Shown in pieces: positions 25,898 to 37,740 of a DNA stretch of 61,095 nucleotides. The position numbers were made by a program, and so were the translations under genes. Origin of the DNA: Mesotaenium endlicherianum (lineage: Eukaryota; Streptophyta; Zygnematophyceae; Zygnematales; Mesotaeniaceae). The stretch is from assembly GCA_009602735.1 (NCBI GenBank), contig WELA01009535.1:317447-378541 (forward strand). The letters are read 5' to 3'. The notes below the pieces were generated by a model. That model was not told the DNA's origin and ran no database searches. It saw only the letters and a program-made list of their open reading frames with translations. The first letter of the stretch is position 1. Each line of letters opens with the position of its first letter.

Positions 25898-26690
25898 CTA
25901 GTGGACGGAGTAGATTTCACATTTGCAGTTAATGTACAGAATTTGTAGGTGGTACTTTAGGTAGAGGCCCCCTCAAGGCTGCACTTAGTTCTCTAATAGT
26001 TTATGGCAACTCTTCATGTGCCTGTAGGAGTAATTGTTTAAGAAGCTGCCTGTAGTAGAACCATTCAAAGATATGATTCCATCTCCCTTCCTTTCTTGCA
26101 CAATGTGAAAGGTGATAATTTTGGCTATGGATAACAAAATATTGAAAGAAGCAGTGTACATGTCGAAGTAGGTGAACAATCTCACATCATGAAAGTCTCA
26201 TCTATTTAACTAGTCATGATTGTAAAAGTAGATAGTGCCAATCTAAACTTTCTACTTTTGACAGTTGGCTTTTTTGGTGAACTTGTCTTTGTCTAAACTT
26301 TCAACTTCTTTTCTCTGCTCATTTATAAGTCTTATTCTTTGGTCAAAGGTTATGCATTGTCTAAGAAAAAGCCCCGATTGCATTGAGGACATGATGAAGG
26401 CAGTTTGTGAGATGATCTTGGAGTAGCAAAGTTCACACCATAAGATCTTATGGTTGATCAAGGACAGCTCAGGCAATCGCTTTGAATCTATAAACATAAC
26501 GACCCCGTGCAGAGCATTGATGAAATCACTGAATACACGTCAACTTGGTGATTTATGTGCAAATAGAAACAAAATTTACATGCATATATGTCATGCAATT
26601 CATGTTCTCATACGCATACACTATGTTTGAGAGTAGATAGAATGTTGTATACGCACACAATTAAATTGCGTTTGGAAAGCGGCAGCGGTC
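25898..26690. other. AT-rich intergenic DNA
   Basis: CDC45 3' UTR and spacer. There is no recognisable ORF, RNA gene or repeat. Composition changes sharply to GC-rich at about 26.69 kb. Confidence 0.6.
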
Positions 26691-26765
26691 AACTTGGTGA
26701 TGCACGGAAACTTGTCTGGGGTGAAAACGTCACAAGAGGTCAGCGCACATAACGTTGGACCCCTA

Positions 26766-27240
26766 GGAGCACTCGTGCAGTCGAGCTGCAGCGGCCCTGC
26801 TCGCCTTCACTCGCTCACAAAGGCGCAGGGGCCGTTGCCAGGAGGGCGCTGCCGCTGCTTGCTGCCCGCCTTCTCACGTACGGCCTACAGAAAGCAGTTG
26901 TGGGCCATGCAGGGAGCTGCAGGGAAAGAAGTATACGGCACTCCCACGAGTGCTCACACGGCAACTTCGGCGGGCAAGCATTGCAGGTGTAGGCGTCAAA
27001 GGTCCCGGTTGCGTGCCTTGAACAGACCCGGTGCCATGCTGGGCCTCAACTGGAGCCAGGGCAGCCAGCAAGGAAGCAGGAGCAGGGTGGCCGAGCTGCG
27101 CACATGGGAGGGGGGGCGAGCACTCACCAGCGCTTGGAAGCGCGCATTTCCCCCTGGAGCCGGTCCACTCGGTCCCGCCGCCCCCTCTTTGCCAGCTGGC
27201 ATCTGCATGGCCGGCACGTGCGGTGCCACAGAGACCAGGT
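26766..27240. repeat. Segmental duplication, copy 1 (partner near 36165-36560)
   Basis: The sequence aligns by eye, same orientation, with 36165-36560 at roughly three quarters identity, apart from an indel of about 80 bases after the shared CGGCACT. Shared landmarks include CAGGGGCCGTTGC, CTGCTTGCTGCCCGCC, GGTGTAGGCGTCA, GTGGCCGAG and CGCTTGGAAGCGC. On the minus strand both copies keep a 75-nt exon-like unit; here it is 27202-27128. Confidence 0.75.
27128..27202 (-). CDS. Putative 25-codon exon in duplicated segment (unassigned)
   Basis: The unit is flanked by a CATGCAG acceptor and a GTGAGT donor on the minus strand. It is 75 nt, open, and ends in ARFQAL. Its partner at 36509-36435 has the same length, splice signals, GPSG core and RFQAL end. 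The rest of a gene was not recognised around this copy, so it may be a relic. Confidence 0.3.
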
Positions 27241-28596
27241 CTCTCTCTCGTTCTTCCAGGAGCGAGGCCGTTGTCTCCCCCACTTGTCTTTTACAATGTA
27301 GTACCGACTATGTCTGCGAGAGATTTTTCCACGACGTTCCATTGATGGGAGAGCAGCAGCTACGCTGGAACGCACAATCTCTCAGCGCTCTCACCCCCAG
27401 ACCCTTCTTTGCGAGGTGCACTGCCGCCCGCCCGCCCACCCGCCCGCCCGTTCATTCACTGGCCAGCCTAGCTTCAAAAGCACCCCCTCCTCCCCCCCCC
27501 CTCCCAGTGTTGCTTCTCTAGCTCCCGCTGTGTTCGTAGCTGCTGGCTGCCTAGCCACGTAGCTGACTCGGATAGAAGATGCCCCAATCCCCCTCGCTGC
27601 TCCGTCCTCTCTCTGCTCTCACGAGGAGCAGCAGACATGAGAGGAAAAAGACGAAGAAGGACAAGGTTGGCCAACCCCTTGAACCGCCTCGCACACAGGC
27701 CTGGCCTCGCCGCGGAAGAGCAGTCCTGCACGCATCAATATGGGCGGCCGGCACATGCATGACTGACAGCAAGGGAGGGGCATGTGGGGACTGTGGCGCC
27801 TTATAAGGGAGGGAAGTGAGGACGTGGTTCCAGCAGAGCCAAGCGTGGGGGGGTTGCACGTGGAGCCATGGCCTCCTCCTCCTCCTCTCCTCCAAGGTCA
27901 CATCCACGCACCACCGGCTGGCTCATCATCATCATACTATGCCAGGTGGCACCTGTCCCTAAGCAGGGGCTTGGAGAAACCTCTCCCGAGCTCCGCCCCC
28001 TCCCGCAGCCTTCTGCCCATCGCGCCCCTTGCTGCTGTGTGGGGGCCTCATCCACCCGCTTCTTTCTCGCCCGACCTTGCTCGCCCCTCCTCCTTGCTTG
28101 CTCACAACTCGTGCCAGCTGCTGGCAACAGGAAACGCCGCAGGAACAGCACGGGTATCGCGCTCGTCAGGCTGGCCGACATGGCGGGAGGCTCTCCTTTA
28201 ACGCCTGTTGCATGCATGGCGCAGTCAATCACTGTGCACTGCTCCTACTTTTGGAGTACTTTCCCTCTGACTTTTCAACCTCACGAGCGTATCCCCTCTC
28301 CGCCTGCACCTCTCCTCCTCTCAAGAGCCCGCACCCTCCAAGTGCACCCCCGAAAGGATATACGTCCTTATGCCAGATTGCAAAGAAACGATCCTCGGGC
28401 CTTGGAGCTTGGCCTGCCCCCCTCTCTCTCCCCTCTCTCTCGCAAGGGAGCACGCCTTTCTCACAAGATAGGCCCTCCACGACAGGGAAGTATGCTTCAG
28501 AAGAGGGCAGGGAGGGAGAGCGGGAGAAAGCGAGACAGCCCTCCCTCCCCCACGTTGCATGGGCAGCAACCAACCAGAGAGAAACAGCACATTCAC

Positions 28597-28620
28597 CCAT
28601 CCATCCATCCATCCATCCCC
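28597..28620. repeat. (CCAT)n microsatellite
   Basis: Six or so tandem CCAT units in GC-rich non-coding DNA. Confidence 0.85.
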
Positions 28621-31600
28621 GCGAGCACGAGCTTGCAGCAGCTCACAAGCTCCGCCAACCGGCCGGCCAGCACAACCCACTCAGGCCTTTGCAAGGGCAG
28701 AGCACGTCCCTCAAAACGTGCACCCTCTGGATCTGTTTGGGAGTTGAACCCAAGGCAGCCACAGCATCGCTGCGGGACTGCTGCTGCCTCCAAAGACCGT
28801 ACTCGACACCCTCTGGGCACACCCTGGGCCCCGCTTGCATGCAACCCACCCTAGACTAGCAACACATCCCGTACCCGAGCACTTGACTTGGCGAACGGTA
28901 ACTGTCTGGGCGCAGTCAAGGCTTGTTTGCTGACACATGAGACCGTCCGACCCATTCACCACCACACTGCGGCTAACGGTGCAGAGCCTGAGTGCATCCT
29001 TCCTGGTGAGCCGGACGCGAGACGCTTGTGCTGCCTCCTCGAGCTGCTGAAACAAGTATGCAGCTGCTAGCAAGCACGCATCCACGCGCGCACAAGGACA
29101 TCGCACACGGGCTCCTTCCCCCTCGTTCCCTCGCCTCCTTGCTCCTTCAATGGCGCTTCTATGGTGCAGGTCCAGAGGTCCGTGAGGACACGCGAGCGAT
29201 CCTCTATGGAACACAATCAATGAGGCAGCTGCTAGCAGACACTTGGGAGATAAGAAGCTCACCAGAGGTTGGAGTTTGGGGCGCTTGAAGCCGCAGCTGA
29301 GCGGCGGCCTCCCACAGTGCGACACAAGGGGGGGGTTTGAAGGAGGGTGCCGTCAGGAGGATGAGCTCCAGATCCCGTGCAGGAGGAGGCAGAGCCGCAT
29401 TGCTGTTGAGACATGGCCCAGAGGGAGAGCGCTCCGTGTCTGTGCGCCAGTGCCCCTCTCAGCGCACCCAGCACGCCTGCATGTATGATTGGCGATGGGG
29501 AAAGAAAAAGATAGTAGACCTACAATACCAAGAGTGCTGTCCGTAGTGCGAGCAAGATAGGGGCATGATTTACACAGAGGGGGTCCTAGAGAGGACAAAC
29601 AAGGGTCAAACACTCCAACCCAGAACAGAGCCAAGAGGCCATGTCCGCAACCACGCCAGCAGCCCCTGCCATGACGCATGCCTGCACAAGGGGGGACGCA
29701 CGCTCAGCAGGCAAGAGGTGGGCGCGGGATCTGCCTTGTGGTCCAGCAGCACGGTTGGGTGGCCGGGGGTGCTCACCTGCACCATCCTGCCAGAGGCAGC
29801 CAGCGGGGTTGACAGAGGCTGCGACGTAGTCGACGTGGGCGGGCAAGGGCACGGACGGCGGCGCGTGCTGTGTGCCAGCTGGCGCGATCGCGACGGGCCT
29901 TGGCCTCGCGCTGCCGCCCCCTTTGCACGTGGGCGGCGAGCTGCACGCAGGCGGGGCAGGTGGCGTGTGTGCAGCGGGGCCTGGTTCCCCGCCCACATGA
30001 GCGCCACTCTAGCTGATCCCCGCCTCATGACCTAAGCACTCGCGGATGGGCAGAGGGGATGGCCGCAGCTGGCAATGAGCAAGGGAGCGCATCTGCCAAC
30101 AGGAGGATGGGCACCAGCCAGAAGGTGGGAGAGAGCCCCCCACTCCGGGAAAGGCTACTGACAACCACCCCTTCAAACTTCATGAAGCTTTACTGCTTCA
30201 CTGGACAAGCGCGGCAATGACTGCTCGTTTGAAAGAAAGGGCGTCAGGGGGAGGATGGGGAGGGCTCTTGGGCGGCGGCAGCGGAAGGCAACCCTTGGCA
30301 CACAAACATGCCGAGGCTGCAGCAAGCACAAACGAATGCACACGGAAAGCATGGAGCAACATCAACAGAGGAGACGACAACTGTGCTTGCAAAGCATGCA
30401 AACGGCACTTGGATGGGGGGCGCCTGCCCTCGCGCACTGCAGGCCCAGCTCGAGCACCCGCGACGGGCACAGACTCCAGGCGCAATCGCGCAATTGACGC
30501 ACAGCAGAGTTGTGGACTGCAGCAAGCGCCTCACTCCTATGCGACGGCCTGGAAACGGCGTGCTTCCCAGCCCACGCCGAGTGAGCCCAGGCGGAGTGTG
30601 ACGCGGGCGTACTTGCCGGGGCCGTTGCCGCCACGCCCTCCCCCTGCCGTACAGCCAGGGCCGTGCAGCAGCCCTGCCGTTCTACCCCCTCCTCTCCCCC
30701 CGGCCGATGCTTGAAGAGGAGCCATGGGGGCACCCGTGCAGACGCATGTTGCAGGTGGGTTAGCAACACGCCCAAGCCTGTATCCTTCTGAAGATGCTAC
30801 TCAAGATGAAAGCCCTGCTCAGCCTGCATCATGTGCAATCGCAGGGAAAGCTCGGCGCAGCACATGCCTGGCAGGACCATTGCTCTGCCTCAACCTCTCC
30901 AACCCCATGGCAAGCCCAAAGGGGTCAAGGGCACTGTTTGCGAGGGAAAAAAGAAGCAGAATGAGACGACTGCCTGCTAAGACACTTAAGCCGGATTCGC
31001 AACCATACAGTCTGCCGTCATCGCTGAAAGCATCCCTCCTGCCGTCAAGTCTAGAAGCGCCCATGACAATCCTTGAGTAAGCTGAATCCGCAATCTGCAG
31101 GTCAATGAACCTCTTGACTGGCACTACTGGGACCCGTAGGGTGTAAGAATCTTGCACCTCAACCCGGTCTGCAATTTCACTTGCTTCCACAGCAGCGCTG
31201 CATGGCAGGGCTGCGGAGGAGCCTTGGCTGCAGAGGAGCCTCGACAGCTCACTTTCTACCTCAGTGAACGACCAGGCAATAAGAGCCCAGACTTGTTTCA
31301 TACTTGATTGATGCGATGTAATTATGTGGTTGACTAGGAGTCCTCAGGAGCAACCTATCTTTAGAGTTGAAGAAAAAACCTGCATGTGCCACAGTTCCAC
31401 ACACACAGATGAAGGCAGGGCATATCATGGACATATAGTCAAACTTAACATCGTGACAGTGTTGCACAGTCCTGGGAGCGCCTGGTATCATCGCGGGCAA
31501 ACCGTGCGGTTGTGGTTCACGCAATTGCTCGCAGGTCGGTCTGACTGGAGAAGACTGGACCAACGCTCTCCGCTGGCAGATGAATCCAGATGAAACCATC

Positions 31601-31900
31601 CTGGCTGAGGTGGGCTGAGGAGGCATAGAAGCTTGAGGCACAGAAGCCAAACAAGCGACTGCATGTTGCGCTGCATGTCACTGATATTCAGGACCTGTGG
31701 AAGGACGACTTCGAGAAACTGACGCTTGCACGTTTAATGCGTCATTGCACTCACTTTTTCTTTAAGAAACGTAATACTCCAGTAAAATGCAATAGTTAAG
31801 AATTCTTGCAAAAGCTCCCCAGCCAGTGATGTCTTAGGGGGGCGCTGACAGGAGCTCTGAGTATGAGGGTCCTCGGAAGAAGCCTTGGAGGGAGGAACCT

Positions 31901-33506
31901 GTGCATGCAGCCAAGTCCTCCCACAGCACTGTTGAGGATAGAAGCGTCAGCATCAGGGGGACTACTAGCATTCACGATCTGCCAGATGACGTTCTACAAC
32001 TTATATTGCAAAAAGCTTTGTCTAGCAAGAAGGAGGATGGGGAGGATGAGCTTGAAGGTTTATATAGGGGAGTTAGCAACAGATGGAGGAAGGCTGTCAA
32101 CGACACTGCAAAGGCCGTTCGTCTCAGGTCATTTAACGGTGATGTAAATGGGGCACTCAGTGCCTTGCAATCATTCACACACGTCAACTCAATTATATTA
32201 CACGAGGATTCGTCGTGGAGTTGTCTGAAAGTAGGAGAGCTTATACGCGGACTGGCCACAGGATTTCCTTTGCTAAGCTCCTTCAACCCAGGTATTGATT
32301 TCTATGGGTGGGAGGCTCTTTCAGGTCTTAAGCACTTTCTTTATCAAAAAACAAGTCTTCAAGAGCTGTCTCTGGGGTTCTCTAATCTTGACAACAAGGG
32401 ACAACCAGTTGCGAGGCAGCTTTCTGAGGAGCGTGTCCGTGCCCTAATGGGGGACGTAGACTTCAGCAACCTAGCCCTCCTGAGGACCCTATACTTGACC
32501 TTTGATCAGTCAATGTTCCCCAAGGGTCAGACAACTATGCCCTTGAGCAAGTCAATCCTGAGGCTGCAGCACTCATAGGAGCTCTACTTCGCGCTCCCAG
32601 GCACGTCCACGTCCCAGGTGCATCAGCTGCCCCCCTGGCTGGGAGAGCTCTGGGCTTGTCCTCATGCAACCTTGGTACTGAAAAACTCAAGGGAAGAGAA
32701 AGGAGTCTCCTGTGCACTCGAATACATCGAAGGCTATGAGCTCTCTCCAGCGGCTACAGATTAGGGTATTCTCTAAGAACCTGATAGCAAACTTTCCCGA
32801 CACCATAGCCGGGCTGTAGTCTTTCACGGCATTGGACATCATAGCTTTGAGCCTGAGTAGCTATGAAGGCTCTTCAGAGCATGAGCTCTAAAGCCCCATT
32901 TTGAAGCAATTACTTCTGAGTGGTGAGATTGGGCATCTGCCAGCCGTGAGGAGGTCGATGCCTCTGTTAGAAGATCTTATTGTGCTCATGACGGAGCAGA
33001 CGAGCTTTCAACGAATTTTCTTTGTCTTTACCTCCAAGCTGCGGTTGTTGGACTTGGAGTTGCCTGTGGCAGAGGAGTGGCCCGACTTTGGGCGCCTGTC
33101 GCAGCAGCTGAAGGCTTTGTCTGTGCTCACCAGCACGGTGGTGACTGGCGAAAGAGTGGTCGCCGACATGGGCCGCTTGCAGGCGTTGGAGACCTTCCAC
33201 TTGTCCTGGGGGCTGCTAAGGGGCATGGTGGGCGCAGCCAGGCTCTCCAACAGCACCGCTGTCACCGTGCACTGCGGGTGCCTGGTCACTACAACGGAAG
33301 TCAGGGAGTATGAAGTTGAGTGTAGGAAGTTTGGGAGCTTTGCCCAGTATGCTGGGGCAGGGCATTTGTGCTGGTTCCTGCCGCTTGGCACGGCCAGGCA
33401 ATGGTTCTCGGACACCAAGGCCCAGCTAGTAACCGTGGCAAACAGCACGCCCAGTTTTGTTCTAGCATTGCCCTGCCTCATTCCCCAGAAGTGCAGAAGC
33501 AGGTAA
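31901..33506 (+). pseudogene. F-box / leucine-rich-repeat-like protein gene, interrupted
   Basis: The ATG at 31901 opens 225 codons with an F-box core at residues 24-40 (IHDLPDDVLQLILQKAL), followed by leucine-rich segments such as LQELSLGFSNLD and LALLRTLYLTF. The frame ends at a TAG (32576-32578), but leucine-rich sequence carries straight on in the same frame (ELYFALPG, PPWLGEL) to about 32.70 kb. Similarity then moves to another frame (LQRLQIRVF from 32736), which has stops at 32817-32819 and 32889-32891, and continues in that frame to 33506 (MPLLEDLIVLM, LRLLDLELPV, LQALETFHLSWG). So there are at least three in-frame stops and one frameshift. An intact version would be an SCF substrate adaptor. 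No introns rescuing the frame were found, though a multi-exon gene is not fully excluded. Confidence 0.6.
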
Positions 33507-35532
33507 GCCTCAATAACGTCTTGGAGGAGTTTGCTTTCACCCTCAGTGCTTCGTTTTTTTTGGTGCACTCATTTGTCCCCATGCCTGCATAATACCTCGA
33601 GGGTGGGCCACGAGAAACAAACACCTTAGCTCTCTGCTTCAATTTCTTCTGCCTCGGTGCTGGTGTGGTGTAGGAGGGGCCGGCAGGAGAACTCCTTAGC
33701 TTCTGGTTGACCGCATGTGGTAAGCTGCTCCTTCTGCCTCTGTCTGTCGCACTCACGAGTTGCGGTGCATGTAGTGTGGCTTGCACGTTGTCATAGTGAG
33801 TCTTCGAGAACTTGTGTCGCCTGCAGTGGGGTACTCTGCTCATTCCTGGCGTTGTGTAGTGGTTCTTCAGAAGACATGGACAAATGCAAGGAGGCCCTGG
33901 TTTGCTGCTGGAGCTTTTTGATTGCTCGTTGAAACAGCAGAAAGGCAATTCATGGCATCTCAAGCACAGGAGGCTTATTGTCATGCAGGTGCATGCATCT
34001 TCTCCATGCAGTCCTTCGAGTGAATCTTAACATTGCGAAGTGCGTGTGTATGCCAGGGTTGACCGCGTACTTTGCCAAGGGGCTCCAAAAAGACCACCCA
34101 TTTGCCAAATCCACATGCAAGGCATAGGCAATAAGTGGGTGCGATTTTTTTGGCGTTCTTTGACATCGACATGAGGAAGCTCAGATTATGACCCGTGCTT
34201 TTGTGATTCTTGTTGAGCATGCCGATAGTCATTTGATTTCAATACTTTTGGCCAACCCACAGCTGTGCCCGCAAAGTTTTAATAAATTATTTGGTTTTCG
34301 TGACTAGGTCAATTTTTTCTGTAATTTTTTGAGAGAGCATTTCGGAGCAATTTAATTCTTTGATGCTTTTTCCAGTGGTAGTCAGTGCCTTGTCAATTTG
34401 CTCTTAAGCGGTCCAGAGTGGAATCCATGAATAATGCTTTCGCAGTGTAAGGCATTTAAAGCCTACACTTGGTGTTCAGTGAGGGTTAGCTTGGGGGAGC
34501 AAATGCTAGAGTAGGAGGTCCGGGAAAAAAATAAGCTCATGATTTGAGTTCGATGTTATTATGTAGGTCTTTCCTAGCAATGGATGACATATGCGTGGCA
34601 TGGACTATAGGATGCTAGCTTTATCTACACTTTATTGATGGACTTGGTTGTGCATGCTTGCAAGGTATGTTAATTTTTTCAAATGCAAATGTCAAATCAA
34701 GATTGAGTTTACACCTCATTTCTATCGTGTATATGCTCCGCACAACATATTTGTTTTGAATCTCTGTATCTCTTCTTGGCTGATTCTACTTTATATGGCT
34801 ATGCATAATATATGAATGTGTCCAGATGAACGTAAAGTACGGTGGGCAAATTATTGCACCTGTCTTCCTTAACAGTCAACTAACAATAGGTGATTAAATT
34901 TACTTAGTGCTGAATACTGGTGCAACTTTAATACTTTGTTGACCCACAATCAGATGCTACATTCCAACCAAAAAAATGGGACATAATTGACATTGTTTTA
35001 TACTAAAGTTTAACCAACTCCTGCAATGTGTGCTGCACATGAGTACAAAATTAATGCGCCTCAAATTGCAAGGAATTTGCTGGCCTTCCATTCCTTGTCT
35101 ACCATTGAGATGATGCAGGCCTACGCATGAGCTATATTGAAACAAGGCAATGGTCGTTGTTCCACGCAAGATTGCTTTTTTTGCTTTCTTCTAGGTTTGA
35201 TATCTCTCAAAATGCCCATTCTTGCATCTTTCAGCCCAAGTTTCACTTCCGCGTTTTTGATGCAAGTAGTCAAGTTAAGTGTACAACAATGAATCAACAA
35301 GTAGCGCAAAGCTTGTAACAGTTTTGACCCATTAACTCGAACCGATGAATATTCAAACAATGTGAAATGGTATACTTTCCAATAACCAGCAACTCATTGT
35401 TTGTTCACAAATGAGCCTACTAACCCAAGGAGATACATGGGTCTTAAACAATAGTTTCTAAGCAATGAATGCTCACGCAGCAGACACGGGCAGGCATGCA
35501 AGCTTTCAAGATACGCTGGGGCGGGCACTCAC
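33507..35532. other. AT-rich intergenic DNA
   Basis: From about 33.9 to 35.4 kb the sequence is AT-rich with frequent stops in all frames. No coding region, RNA gene or repeat family was recognised. Confidence 0.6.
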
Positions 35533-36509
35533 TGGTGGCAAACTGGGCAACCCAACAGCCGCATCTCGTGCAGAAGCGTGGCTTGCCTCCACAGCTGCCC
35601 CATCTTTGGCTCGAGATGCAGGCCCTGCAGGAGGCGCATCCCGTCCAACCAGCTCGCTTGGTCTGGCACCTGTCGCCTCTCCTGCTCCTCCTTCTTTAAC
35701 CTGTGGCTGTGCACCGGACAGCAATCCAAAATCAGCACGGGCGGTGCCGCAAAGAAGCGGGATAGGAAAAAAGAGACGGGACGTGCATCGATGCAGCTTG
35801 TAACACGCACGCACGCACGTAGTGGTAGCATACTCACAGCAGATGGCCCTTGAGCCAGCAGCGCAGCATGCGGGCCTTGGAGCTCGTTCAGCGCCAAGCC
35901 CGTCTCCCCGCCCTCCGGGTAGTCTATCGCATCCAGCTGGCCAACCCATCGTGCAACGGTGAGTGATGTTTTGGCTGGCGTTGCTGACCGGCAAGCCTAA
36001 TCAAAGGTACATAAGCAACTCGCTACAGCACCAAGAGTACAACAGTGGAGGAAGATTGACTGGGTAGGGGGGAGGTGGATCACTCAATGTCAATCGTCTG
36101 CATGCACGCCCACTCTCATCCACCGCCGCACCCACACCCGCCCATGCACCTCCCTGGGGACACTCATGCTTCGAGCCGCAGCGGCACTGCTTGCCCTCAC
36201 TCGCTCACGAGAAGGTGCAGGGGCCGTTGCTAGCACGGCGCTGCTGCTGCTTGCTGCCCGCCCACGCACGACCTATAGAAAGCACTGGTGGGCCCTGCAG
36301 GGAGCCACAGGGAGAAAAGTATGCGGCACTAGGTTGCAGGTGTAGGCGTCAGCTGGAGCTAGGGCGGCCAGCAAGAAAGCAGTACAGAGTGGCCGAGTTG
36401 CACGCATGGGGGGGGGGGGGGGGCAGGCACTCACTAGCGCTTGGAAGCGCACCTCGCCTACTGAAGTCCGTCCACTTGGTCCCACCGCAACCTCCTTGTC
36501 AATTGACGA
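35533..36509 (-). CDS. Unassigned minus-strand gene or fragment with three phase-0 exons
   Basis: Not recognised. Three exon-like units lie in order on the minus strand: 36509-36435 (75 nt), 35936-35838 (99 nt) and 35700-35533 (168 nt). Each is bounded by an AG acceptor and a GTGAGT donor, is a multiple of three, is open in one frame and joins in phase 0. The middle unit reads LDAIDYPEGGETGLALNELQ, which is complex enough to look like real protein. The last unit is Ala/Gly-rich, linker-like sequence. The first unit has a paralogue at 27202-27128. Neither start nor end was found, and AT-rich DNA follows on the 3' side. It could be a gene remnant. Confidence 0.3.
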
Positions 36510-36560
36510 CTGCAGGGCCGACACGTGCGACGCCAGAGAAAGTAGGACAAAGAGAAATAG
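36165..36560. repeat. Segmental duplication, copy 2 (partner 26766-27240)
   Basis: Same orientation as copy 1, 9.4 kb away. It contains a poly-G run at about 36409-36423, where copy 1 has a short G7 run. It includes the 75-nt exon-like unit 36509-36435. Confidence 0.75.
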
Positions 36561-36834
36561 GCGGGATGTGCAGAGACGCGGCCCGTGAGATGTTACCAAC
36601 AAAGCTTATCTCCTCAAAGTTTGAGAATCTTCCTTCTCACGACTGCATGGCAAAAACTCAAACAGTGCCAGAACATGCTAGAATTCCACCAGGTCACACG
36701 AGCCCTATCATGAGCAGAAGCCAGAAGCCGACCGCCCAAAGCCATGCAGCTGCAACAAGTCAGTTATGCAGGGTGCATGCATGCATGGCCAGGTCTGGTG
36801 CTACCTCATTGCAAAGTGAGGGCGAGAGATGGAC
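36510..36834. other. Non-coding DNA between duplicated segment and retrotransposon cluster
   Basis: No supported feature. The ORF that opens at 36191 plus is antisense to the exon-like unit and is not credible. Confidence 0.45.
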
Positions 36835-37030
36835 AGCGTAACCCCGAGGGGCCAGCTTCTACATCGTTTGGTCGCCTCCGTGTTGGCCGGCGCTCAGCCT
36901 CCGGCTCCGACTCCAACTCCGGCTCCAGCTCCGGCACCTCCGCCCTCATGTGTTCTATGCTCTTCTTCTTCTTTTCTTCTTTGTCTAACCTCGCCATCAC
37001 CTTAGCAAGGGAATTTATCTTCGGGACCAT
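36806..37030 (-). CDS. Short charged ORF downstream of the chromodomain of element B (possible ORF3 remnant)
   Basis: 74 codons, in the same position relative to the chromodomain as the third ORF of elements A and C (about 260 nt downstream). It is rich in Glu, Lys and Arg (DKEEKKKKSIEH, then PELEPELESEPE), but no residue-level alignment to ORF3 of A or C could be made. It may be a different or truncated version, or a chance ORF in host DNA. Confidence 0.3.
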   Translation of the reverse strand: MVPKINSLAKVMARLDKEEKKKKSIEHMRAEVPELEPELESEPEAERRPTRRRPNDVEAGPSGLRCPSLALTLQ

Positions 37031-37289
37031 GACGTTTTACTAGTTTCTACCCCCATGCAGTGGACTTTCCTGCTTGGGCTGCTTGGACTTTCCGTGCTTG
37101 GACTTACCTGTCCCTTTCTCGCACACTAACTGTCATTTACTGGCACATTCTCCCTCCAACTTAAACGGAGACAGGTCCTCCTGGCACCTTCCATGTCAAG
37201 TGAGATGATAGTTAGGGAGGTGTCCCAGCCGCTCGAAGAAGGAACCGTTTCAACGCCCCTTTGGCATTGGTCTAATGGTCCTTAAATTC

Positions 37290-37570
37290 CTAAGTATCCC
37301 CAGAGGCATCGTAACCCTTCCATATGACCAGGTATTTCATGACATGTTTAGATGAGTGACGGACAGAGCGAGCTTCTAAAATTTCCTCGACCTCATATTC
37401 CTCAGGGTCACCATCCCTGACAGCGGGGACTGGGCCCGGTTGGACGAGTAACCAACCTGTGAACAGTGTGTCACCTTTGATGTAGGGTTCCAGGAAAGGA
37501 ACATTAAAGACTGGATGACCCTTGTATTCCGCTGACATATTCAGTTTCTAAGCATTCTGACCAAAACGGC
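37290..37570 (-). pseudogene. Integrase C-terminal region with chromodomain, element B
   Basis: YKGHPVFNVPFLEPYI and the chromodomain core (EEYEVEEILEARSVRHSS, then VIWKGYDASGDT) match the A copy closely. The frame breaks upstream near 37555, where A is open, and ends at 37290, before the WEF of the A chromodomain. Confidence 0.75.
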
Positions 37571-37740
37571 GCACCACCAAGTATGGACCGACCCACACCA
37601 GGCAACTACAGGTGTCGAGAATGCAGTTTGACCAAATCGCCCTTTGAAAATGTCAGCTCTCGACGGTGTTAATTAGCGTATTTTTGTTGATTTTCCTGGG
37701 CTTTGTGCAGATTGTGTTGGACTTCTGACAGGATGTCAGC

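Larger units (their letters stand above)
26691..31900. other. GC-rich region without a confident gene; possible decayed or unrecognised minus-strand exons
   Basis: Long ORFs occur on both strands, but they overlap each other and are low in complexity (Ala, Pro, Arg, Ser), as expected of GC-rich DNA. Minus-strand segments with canonical donors exist, for example ending at 27128 and at 29777 (Ala/Pro-rich stretch ending in CLWQDGAG). A (CCAT)n repeat sits at about 28597-28620. A 160-codon minus ORF at 31301-30819 has no recognised family. Part of this region (26766-27240) is duplicated near 36.2 kb. Confidence 0.4.

Noticed and set aside
26694-27521. 275-codon plus-strand ORF
   Set aside because: GC-rich DNA with long overlapping ORFs on both strands, low-complexity composition and antisense to a better-supported exon-like unit.
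28737-28753. tRNA T-arm-like hairpin (TTGGG-TTCAACT-CCCAA, minus strand) matching a B box
   Set aside because: No A box, no D arm and no proper anticodon arm at the required spacing; the acceptor stem pairs only partly. Chance match.
30819-31301. 160-codon minus-strand ORF
   Set aside because: No recognised family, no splice context and no paralogue. Kept only as a remark in the GC-rich region.
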